Of a stretch of DNA of 64,000 nt, positions 57,301-64,000 are shown piece after piece. How positions within the stretch are numbered: position 1 is the stretch's first letter; each line of letters opens with the position of its first letter. The stretch is taken from NCBI RefSeq assembly GCF_019578655.1, contig NC_063256.1, positions 19,601,350 to 19,665,349 on the forward strand, written 5' to 3'. The DNA is from Ricinus communis (lineage: Eukaryota; Streptophyta; Magnoliopsida; Malpighiales; Euphorbiaceae). Below the pieces are notes generated by a model that worked only from the letters and a program-made list of their open reading frames with translations, was not told where the DNA came from and searched no databases. The translations under genes were made by a program, and so were the position numbers.

Positions 57301-60300
57301 CAAATTGGGAAATAAAAAACTGATGATGATTTGCCTATTGCACTAAGGAAAAGAACTAGGGAATGTACGAAACATCCTCTATATCCTACTGCAAATTATA
57401 TTTCTTATGCAGGGTCATCACCAAGTTTCCAAGCTTATGTCACAAATCTGAATAAAATTCAGATTCCAAACAACATACAAGACTCTCTCAGCATACCAGA
57501 ATGGAATTCAACAGTATATGAAGAAATGCGAGCTTTAGAAAAGAATGGAACTTGGGAATTCTCTGAACTACAAAAAGGGAAACATCCAGCTGGTTGCAAG
57601 TGGATTTTCATAGTCAAGCATAAGGTAGATGGGAGTGTGGAATGGTACAAAACCCATTTAGTAGTAAAGGTGTTCACTCAATCATATGGGATAGATTACC
57701 TGGAAACTTTTGCTCCAGTTGCCAAACTTAATACAATTTGAATTTTGTTGTCATTGGCAGCAAATAATGACTGGCCACTTTACCAACTGGATGTCAAGAA
57801 TGCTTTTTTGAATGGGGACTTGGAAGAAGTCTACATGGAGATCCTCTAGGATTTGAAACTCAAATTAGTGGCAGCAAAGTTTGCAAGCTCAGGAAATTGT
57901 TTTATGTTCTCAAGCAATCTCCACGAGTATGGTTCGAGAGATTTACAAGAGTAGTTAAGAAGAATGGATATATTCAGTGTCAAACTGATCACACACTGTT
58001 TATTAAATCTTTTGAAGGAAAACTTTTCATCTTAATTGTATATGTGGATGATATTGTTGTAATAGGAGATGACATTATAGAAATGGGTAGATTGGAAGAG
58101 CTTTTGAAGAAAAAGTTGAAGCCAAAGACTTAAGAAGGCTTAATTATATTTTGGGCATGGAAGTGGCTTGAACTAAAGGAGGTATCTCGGTCTCTCAACA
58201 TAAATAAGTGCTCGACTTGTTAAAAGAAAACTAGAATGATGAATTGCAAACCAACTTACACTCCCATGGATCCTACTTGTAAGCTAGGTACAATAAAAGA
58301 TAGTGCACCTGTGGACAAAGGAAGATACCAAAGGCTTGTAGGGAAGTTGATTTACCTCTCTCATACTAGACCAGATATAGGATTTCCAGTAAGTGCAGTT
58401 AGTCAATTTATGAAAAATCCTACTAGGAACGGGTAAAATGCTTCGCTGGTACCAAACCTTAGCCACTTATATCCATTTGGTATTAAACCTTTAATTTGTT
58501 TCATTTTGGTATCCCTCCTATTATTTTTGTTACTTCCGCCAGTACCAATGAGAATTCCGTAGTTATTTGATGATGTGGCTGCCGGATTTACAAAATACCA
58601 CAGACCACTTGCCACATGTTTTGTTGACTCCCTTATTTTATCCTAGTCAGCAAATCAATTGTGTCCCACCCCCAAATAAATAACCATAAATTAGAAAAAT
58701 TCCCAACCACCTCTCAGGCTTAAACTCTCTACAATCTTGGCCTCACACCTTCTTCATCCTGCCCATTGCATAGGCTGAATAATCAGCAAACCACCCTTTC
58801 CCTACACGGGTCCCGTTTGGCAAAACATCATCGTCCATCGTTAGTCTTGAGTTGATGGCCACAGATGGAAACAGCCTCATTGTCTCTGATAGAGCTGCGT
58901 GCAAGTAATGAAGCTTTTTCAAATCGTTATAGCTAAATATTCTCATTCTTGATTCTGACACCGCTTCCGGCGGCGCCACTTCAGTTAGTTCTTGATAAAT
59001 CAAGTGTCCACAACGAGGGTTTCTCACGAGCAACCAGAAAAACCATGTTAAGGCAGTTGATGTTGTGTCCTTGCCGGCAAGAACAAAGCTTATAACTATA
59101 TCTCTCAAGAACTTGGTCTTTTGTTGCTGATCTTGAAATTCATAATCACAACTCAAGAACATGAATCTTGATAATAGATCTTGACTCTTTTCACTCTCTT
59201 TTTCTTGATTCTTTGATTTGATGATCTCTAGAGCAAACTTATCGATAGTTCCAATAGCTTCTTTTAGTCCTTTTTCTGATCCAAGATTGAGCAATCTTTT
59301 AAGCTTCCATACTGGTGGAAATGGAGAAAAGAATCTAGAAAAGAAGCAGATTGCTACAGCATCATCAAAAGCTTTAGCAAAAGGCAAATTAGCATTGATG
59401 ATTCAGGATCCACACCAAATGCAACTTCACATATGGTAGTAAATGTAAACTTTCCTAACACCTGTTGAAGATCAAAGATTTGCCAAATTGAGAATTTTTC
59501 TGATTTAGGATTATTTATCTGGAGGTGGGACACAACTGATTTGCTGACTATGATAAAATAAAGGAGTCAGCAAAACATCTGGCAAGTGGTTTGTGGTATT
59601 TTATAAATCCGGCAGCCACATCATTAAATAACTGTCGGAGTTCTAATTGGTACTAGCGAAAATAATAGAAATAATAGGAGGGGTACCGAAATGAAATAAA
59701 TTAAAAGTTTGGTACCAAATGGATATAAGTGGCTAAGTTTTGGTACCACCGCGGAATTTTATCCTACTAGGAGCATATGAATGCTGTTTATAGGATCTTG
59801 AGGTACCTAAAAAAGATGCATGGTCAGGGACTTTACTTCAAGAAAACAACAGAAACAGGGGTTAAAGTTTTCACAGATGCCGATTGGGCTGGTTCAACTA
59901 CAAACAAGCGCTCAACATCCGGGTACCCCACATTGGGGAAACTTGGTAACTTAGAACTAAAAAACAACTTGTCGTGTCACGGAGCAGCGGTGAGGCAGAG
60001 TTCAGAGCAATGTCTCAAGAAGTGTGTGAAGGAATCTGGTTAAGTAGGGTGCTAGAGGAATTGAAAATTCTATTTAAGAAACCTATAATAAGGCATTGTG
60101 ATAATCAGACTGCTATTAGTATCGCCAAGAATCCAATACATCATGATCGAAGCAAACATGTTGAAATTGATTGACATTTTATCAAAGAGAAGATTGAAGA
60201 AGGAACTGTCAACTTTTAGCAAGATAATTATCTGAAAATTAGTTAGATAATCTCTTAGTTATCAGCAGATCTAGAGCTGTTGTCTCTTGTATCTATATGT

Positions 60301-63300
60301 ACGTCTCTGCTTATTAGAGGAATAAGAAGTGAACTTATTTCTTTTCTTCTCAACTCACTTCACCACATCAGTTTTATATGTTTCTGTGCCTGTATAAATA
60401 TGCTGCTTGTTGTTGCTTTGAATATTAGTCATTTTTTTGAAAATGTTTTAGAGGAAAAAAAAAATCTCTCTTGGTGTCAATTAGTTTCTTAGGATGACGG
60501 TCCTGATTCATTGCTGGTCAACTACTTGAATGTTGATATGAACAATAGGAGATTGACTTCCTTTTTCCATCAACAACTCTATTTGAATTCCTGTTTTCCA
60601 GACTGTTCTGTTGGTAACTGATGATTGCAAGGGAATTTCTTTTGTTTAGCGACATCAAGGCTTTACACAAGCTTAGCTTGTAAATTGTTGTAGCGAAAGA
60701 CTAGAATGGGATATTAAAGTTGGAAAATCAAAACAATTTAGATTTTAAAGAAATCTCTCAGTTAAAAATGAAGTCGAAATCAGAAAATACAATCTAAATT
60801 TGAGTCTAGCAGCCCTATTTATACTAGCTAGTATAGTTCTAATCGTCTATCAAAAAGTAATCTCAACCAATTAAATCCTCTTTCGAAAAGTAATCTTAAC
60901 CAATTAAATAAATTATTAAACAACAATCTTTAATTAAAGATGGAAAGAAACCTAACCAAAAAAAACATGAAAACTAAATGAAGTCCTATACTAAATAAAA
61001 TAATGAAAGTTAAAAAAGAAGTTATAATTTGAGTGGAATGTTCCTGCACTAATGTTTCTGTTGATTTATCATAGCTCAATTGTGTGTTTATAAAAATGAT
61101 TACTTTGAAGTGGATTTCTTTTTCTTTTTATTTCTTTCAATATGTTATGTCATTGGTGATATTGCTGATATTTCCCTTTCTTATTGCTACAGTGTTGCAC
61201 TTGTTGTGGACAGTCCTGAATTGTTCAATCGAATTGCAGAAACACTATGTTCCAATGCAGTTATCACATTTATCATTCTACTTTGGGGAGAGAAATCAGG
61301 CTTGGATATTAAAGGAATGGATGGCATACCTGTTTTTAATTACAAACAGATTGTAGACTTGGGACGAGAGAGCCGTAAAGTTCTGCTTGATTCAGATGAT
61401 GCTTGTAAGTCAGTCAGCTATTTCAGGAAATTTCTAAATAGCTTTTAGGAAACTGTACTCTATGAGACCTTTCTTTTTATGTTTTGATTACCACAGCATT
61501 ATATTCTATAAAGAATTTGTCTTGTCATTAGTTTCCTTAATTTGTGGAAACAGAAATCAGATTATTAGATATTGATATGAAGCTTCTTTAGAAAAATTTA
61601 GCAATGTGCTAAATTAGATTCTTTTGGAAATCATTTAGCATATATGTCAAAAATTGATGATTGGAAGTCTGAAACGAAACTTGGAACAACAGGTGTTTTA
61701 GTTAAGCATGTTACTTGTCCATGCTTTTCAGGAGAGGTTCATGCAGTTAGAGTTTTGAACTTCGGGAATTATTTTGATTTAATTATTTGTCATGAAATTC
61801 ATGTCTTTCTTGTACTTGTCTATTTAGGAAGTTTAGGATTTAGTATTATTTAGGAAGTCTATTCTCTTAGTAATGTTTAAGAGATATTTTATTACTATTA
61901 TCCTATCTGGAATTGGTTTAGTAGTTCCTAGTTACTATTAAATTTTCAATCCTAACAATCCGTATGGTTTATAAGATTACTTAACTAAGCCATGATATTA
62001 GTAAATAATGTTACGCATATGGTAGATGTTAGGCTTAACAATCTCAAAGGCTTAGCTAACCCATAAGATCAATTTAATTTAAAATCAAGCCTCCCCATGT
62101 CTTTAGTAAGTCATCTCCGCTGGGATTACTGATCCCATGATTCGTGATATTTTAATCCCTAGAATAGCCTTGATTTTTTACTTTATTTATTCAAAATAGC
62201 CTTATACAGTCTACTTTCTTTTCTGTCTCTCTTTTTTTTTTTGCTTTTTAATGAAGAAGTTAAATTAATTTGCTTCATCGAAATTAGAGAATCTTCTATT
62301 GCTAATATTGCCATGGTGGTTTGATTTTGAAATTTATTTTTGCACTTATATATGAAAAGTTTTATTAAAATAGTTTGTATATTATTTTTCTTTTATTTCA
62401 TCTATACTAACAAATTTGAATTATGATTGTTTAAGTTCCAATCAAAGAATCACTAAAATTTATCCAATAATTCATGTGATAATAATTAACATAAAAAAAT
62501 AATATTATGAAAAACTAATTAATACCTGAGAGTAAAATTGGTGTTTCAAGCTAAAAATCCGTACATACTAAATGGAAAAATTTAAAGCATTATTGAGAAA
62601 AATTCTATATAAACACATGTAAACTAGCTATTTTATTAGGTTAATCACGATTTCAATGATTAAAAATATTAAGCCTTTTCTGTTTCCTATAGCTGTTTGC
62701 TTGAGTTTGAGTTCGTATGTGGTGGTTTCTTAGTGTTTGCACATCACAGGTGCAATGAAAGTGGACATCTAATATAATATTCGTCAACTTTCCATATTAC
62801 ATGAGTTGGTTGGTTGGTTTGCTTCTACTTGAAATTTGTGATCTCTTTGTATTTACACATTCTACTTTTGCTTTCTCAATCTGTAAATGCATGTGTTACA
62901 AAGCTTTTTACTTTACTAATAAAAAAAGCTTTACTTTAGTATGGACTGTTTTATACAGTGACATTTGGAATTTAATTAGTCGTGAACAGGTGTTAGAATT
63001 GATATATAAGGCTGCAACTTTCATTTTCGGCATAGAAAATTGGATAGAATATCTCTTCTTTCAGCTTGTGCATGTTGTTCTAATATGCTCTCATGGCAAA
63101 GTTTAGACCTGATTGTGCTGTTGCATTTTCGGAGTGTGCCTCTATCTTGAATTTTTAATAAATTAGCAAAACAACTTCATGAATAGTTAATCAGGAATAA
63201 AGAAGGCCTAAAAGCTCGTTCTTACAGGTCCAAGTCTAGAAGCATTCCTTTTGACTGAAAAATGCAACATATCAATACTTTCAGCACCTAAAATTAGTGT

Positions 63301-63632
63301 TCACCATATTATAAAAAGACAAATCGTCTATGGTCTAGTTAAACTGAATTATGTTCTGGATGCAAAATTCCATGTGGACAGATTGACAAATCTCTGTTTG
63401 CTCATCATTTTGTGAAACACCATTTCCTGCGTGTATTAGGGACAACCTTTTACTTATCCTTTATTTATTTTCATAAGCTTTGTGCAACTTTCCAGCTAAC
63501 AATGGAATTGCAGGGCGACAATATGTGTATGAAACAATAAGCTCAGATGATGTTGCTACACTCGTTTATACTAGCGGAACCACAGGAAATCCAAAAGGAG
63601 TCATGCTTACGCATAAGAATTTGTTGCACCAG
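48368..63632 (+). CDS. AAE15: AAE15/AAE16-like plastid acyl-activating enzyme (acyl-ACP synthetase), 5' part
   Basis: Six coding exons are supported: 48368-48583, 48662-48862, 51904-52018, 52513-52600, 61193-61404 and 63496-63632. All have GT..AG borders, phases agree, and together they give 323 open codons. The gene continues past the window (family length about 700 residues). The Ser/Arg-rich first 70 residues look like a chloroplast transit peptide. [20 protein letters not shown] opens the AMP-binding fold. [20 protein letters not shown] and [14 protein letters not shown] are AAE15/16-type segments, and exon 6 holds the ATP/AMP signature [12 protein letters not shown]. In Arabidopsis this enzyme charges free fatty acids onto acyl carrier protein in plastids. 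Orthology to At4g14070 (AAE15) rather than AAE16 is favoured by the At4g14050-like PPR gene upstream. Intron 4 is 8.6 kb because of a Copia carrying a Pack-MULE; no exon is damaged. Confidence 0.92.
48863..51903 (+). other. AAE15 intron 2 (3.0 kb)
   Basis: Bounded by AATCAG|GTTTCT and TTGCAG|TTGGAG. No coding sequence is visible inside. A stretch near 49360-49560 (TATGGAGAACTTAATTGCAT .. CACTCCATATAT) may be an old retroelement LTR fragment, but no partner or target duplication was found. Confidence 0.6.
52601..54084 (+). other. AAE15 intron 4, part left of the Copia
   Basis: It starts with the donor GAAAG|GTTCGG at 52600/52601. No further gene, RNA or bounded repeat seen. Confidence 0.6.
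54085..54326 (+). repeat. Copia 5' LTR (intron element)
   Basis: 242 bp, TGTTGAAATTC..CACTTCA, flanked on the left by target copy CCACA. It contains a TATAAATATG promoter-like word near 54256. Confidence 0.9.
54374..55560 (+). pseudogene. Copia gag (broken, with tandem duplication)
   Basis: The start region near 54374 leads to [19 protein letters not shown] and YLTGA, the gag N-terminus. A frameshift follows, then [20 protein letters not shown] and [13 protein letters not shown] (54755-54970), ended by a stop. A 119 bp unit is then present twice. The zinc-knuckle region near 55285-55325 ([17 protein letters not shown] reading in the wrong frame; C..C..GHTKE..C in the right one) is frame-broken. 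No capsid protein can be made. Confidence 0.82.
54974..55211 (+). repeat. Identical 119 bp tandem duplication in Copia gag
   Basis: 54974-55092 and 55093-55211 are identical by eye, beginning GGGATAATACTGGGAATCTA and ending CACCAACAGAAA. The identity shows a recent replication-slippage event, or an assembly duplication, in an otherwise decayed gene. Confidence 0.93.
55561..57310 (+). pseudogene. Copia protease and integrase (broken)
   Basis: The protease site reads [10 protein letters not shown] where Copia has WI.DSGA(T/S)DH, so the DSG triplet is lost. [19 protein letters not shown] follows. Integrase pieces at 56158-56415 carry [16 protein letters not shown] and the Asp motif [10 protein letters not shown]. 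Two stops at 56411-56416 precede [10 protein letters not shown], and 56470-56841 gives [13 protein letters not shown] and [11 protein letters not shown] Ser/Pro-rich linker runs to 57310. Stops and frame changes are frequent. Confidence 0.85.
57331..58427 (+). pseudogene. Copia reverse transcriptase (broken, cut by Pack-MULE)
   Basis: RT blocks in order are [40 protein letters not shown], the [20 protein letters not shown] block ended by TGA near 57739, [20 protein letters not shown], and [11 protein letters not shown] with the catalytic Asp pair near 58040-58055. The chain runs to [20 protein letters not shown] and VSQFMKNPT, where the Pack-MULE begins. Frame shifts occur near 57745, 57850 and 58133. 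Confidence 0.88.
58428..58690. repeat. Pack-MULE left TIR
   Basis: About 260 bp, inverse partner of 59500-59762. The outermost 12 bp differ somewhat between the ends. Confidence 0.9.
58700..59460 (-). pseudogene. Captured CYP94-family cytochrome P450 fragment
   Basis: On the minus strand, [20 protein letters not shown] (from about 59455) is followed after a one-base loss by the open frame 59387-58743. It contains [24 protein letters not shown] sequence and the I-helix oxygen-binding motif [17 protein letters not shown]. The K-helix E..R appears as [10 protein letters not shown], then NGTRVGKGW and AYAMGRM. TGA at about 58745 replaces a family Trp, and the homology continues as CREFKPERW before entering the TIR. 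The heme-binding cysteine loop and the N-terminal membrane anchor were never captured. The motif set is that of CYP94 (clan 86; fatty-acid or jasmonoyl-isoleucine omega-hydroxylases). It lies antisense to the host AAE15 gene and Copia. No P450 activity is possible. Confidence 0.88.
59500..59762. repeat. Pack-MULE right TIR
   Basis: Inverse partner of 58428-58690. It is followed by target copy CCTACTAGG. Confidence 0.9.
59772..60223 (+). pseudogene. Copia RNase H (continuation after the Pack-MULE)
   Basis: It reads [37 protein letters not shown], then [40 protein letters not shown] and KHVEID, the Copia RNase H blocks. Frame changes occur near 59930 and a stop ends the frame at 60175. It resumes exactly where the RT frame at 58427 left off. 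Confidence 0.88.
60224..60362 (+). repeat. Copia 3' LTR, 5'-truncated
   Basis: It aligns to the last 140 bp of 54085-54326 at about 88% and ends CACTTCA before target copy CCACA. The missing LTR start suggests a deletion between the end of RNase H and the LTR. Confidence 0.85.
60368..61192 (+). other. AAE15 intron 4, part right of the Copia
   Basis: It ends at the acceptor GCTACAG|TGTTGC. The stretch 60690-61010 (AGCAGCCCTATTTATACTAG, CCAATTAAATCC twice) resembles an LTR leader fragment. Neither terminus nor a partner could be set. Confidence 0.5.
61405..63495 (+). other. AAE15 intron 5 (2.1 kb)
   Basis: Bounded by GATGCTT|GTAAGT and TTTCCAG|CTAACA. No coding region or defined repeat seen. 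The acceptor at 63495 is preferred over GCAG at 63513, which would also keep the frame open but drop six residues. Confidence 0.6.
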
Positions 63633-64000
63633 GTTTGTATGCTGAACCTTTCTTTTTAGGAGAATTACTTCCATAAATAAAACTATGTTATATCTTTCTC
63701 TAATTTTTGACTACTGGTTCTCCATGTCGGTTTTATCAAGGCTTGTTGCTGCTTAACTATTTCGTGCAATCAAAGTGTGTATTCATGATTTAACTGGCCT
63801 TTTTTTGACATGGATTTGCATGTTTTAGTATGCTTGAATTAATTTTTAAGAATGCTATAGATGGTTTCATGAAATTCCATTTAGCAGCATCACCTTGTTA
63901 CTACTGAGTTGAGTACAACCAACATGATATAGCACATATTTGAATAATTTGTTCTACATTGATTTTCGGGGAAAATAAAGATTTTAAAATTGAATTCCCG

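Larger units (their letters stand above)
58428..59762. mobile_element. Pack-MULE carrying a CYP94-type P450 fragment
   Basis: The left 260 bp and the reverse complement of the right 260 bp align at about 88% by eye. Shared blocks include TTAGCCACTTATATCCATTT, GATGTGGCTGCCGGATTTA, CCACTTGCCA and TCAGCAAATCA. The 9 bp CCTACTAGG lies on both sides (58419-58427 and 59763-59771), the Mutator target-duplication length. Excising the element rejoins the Copia RT sequence ..KNPT to [12 protein letters not shown] with a one-base slip. Between the TIRs is only a piece of a host P450 gene and no transposase, which defines a Pack-MULE. Confidence 0.92.
54085..60362 (+). mobile_element. Copia retrotransposon in AAE15 intron 4
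   Basis: The 5' LTR (54085-54326) is followed directly by TGGTATCAGAGCC. The 3' LTR fragment (about 60224-60362) shares GTTAGATAATCTCTTAGTTA and TTCTTTTCTTCTCAA with it. Perfect CCACA target duplications lie at 54080-54084 and 60363-60367. The 3' LTR lacks its first 100 bp or so. The inside keeps gag, protease, integrase, RT and RNase H in Copia order, all broken. A Pack-MULE splits the RT/RNase H region. It runs in the sense direction of the host gene. Confidence 0.93.

Noticed and set aside
58743..59387. Functional P450 gene on the minus strand
   Set aside because: The open frame lacks the N-terminal anchor and the heme-binding cysteine loop, has a frameshift upstream and a stop in a conserved Trp, and is enclosed by transposon TIRs.
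60690..61010. Solo LTR in AAE15 intron 4
   Set aside because: LTR-like text, but no TG..CA ends with a target duplication could be found.
1..64000. CRISPR arrays, bacterial operons, riboswitches or replication origins
   Set aside because: No regularly spaced repeat array or bacterial gene organisation. The introns, LTR elements and plant-type genes show nuclear plant DNA.
1..64000. tRNA or rRNA genes
   Set aside because: No full cloverleaf with A and B boxes, and no rRNA-like GC-rich conserved stretch was seen. The TGGTATCAGAGC words are retrotransposon primer sites, not tRNA genes.

Overview
The window is nuclear DNA of a dicot plant. It is AT-rich, with intron-containing genes set among nested retrotransposons and DNA transposons. 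Copia, Ty3/gypsy chromovirus, MULE and PIF/Harbinger proteins are all plant-type. The host genes best match rosid families; a Euphorbiaceae-type genome is a guess I cannot confirm.

Three host loci can be supported. (1) An intact, intronless 610-codon PLS-DYW pentatricopeptide RNA-editing factor lies at 24358-26190 (+) and resembles Arabidopsis At4g14050/MEF35. (2) A small four-exon NAC-domain gene lies at 27708-31063 (-). A 2.4 kb solo LTR expands its first intron, and a one-base frameshift in exon 2 probably makes it a pseudogene. (3) The first six coding exons of a plastid acyl-activating enzyme of the AAE15/AAE16 type run from 48368 to the right edge (+). The PPR and AAE15 genes are also near neighbours in Arabidopsis (At4g14050 and At4g14070), so this looks like a conserved gene block swollen by transposons. 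A possible orphan 5' gene end lies at 14384-15093.

Layout. 1-8602: gag and a 2.7 kb LTR of a minus-strand gypsy element, with a complete Copia (2653-7292, TSD CTAAT) inserted in the LTR. 9396-9887: decayed TIR element. 10817-14060: Copia remnant without LTRs. 15275-21828: complete but degenerate chromovirus (TSD TTTTT) carrying a nested solo LTR (19962-21528, TSD GGTTC). 24358-31063: PPR and NAC genes. 31437-36659: complete MULE with about 130 bp TIRs, a decayed MuDR-type transposase, an opposite-strand GRF-zinc-finger gene remnant, and a 117 bp foldback MITE inside a transposase intron. 38298-38493: perfect 85 bp inverted repeat. 39264-40051: TRIM-like element. 41900-46000: two-gene PIF/Harbinger remnant. 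48368-64000: AAE15-like gene.

The most notable structure is in AAE15 intron 4, which is 8.6 kb long. A Copia element (54085-60362, TSD CCACA) sits in the intron. Inside its reverse transcriptase/RNase H region is a 1.3 kb Pack-MULE (58428-59762, about 260 bp TIRs, TSD CCTACTAGG) carrying a captured antisense fragment of a CYP94-family cytochrome P450. Host gene, Copia, Pack-MULE and P450 fragment are thus stacked in a resolvable order.

Apart from the PPR and AAE15 genes, almost every coding sequence is broken. All element boundaries, TSDs, splice sites and frames were read by eye; no database search was run.
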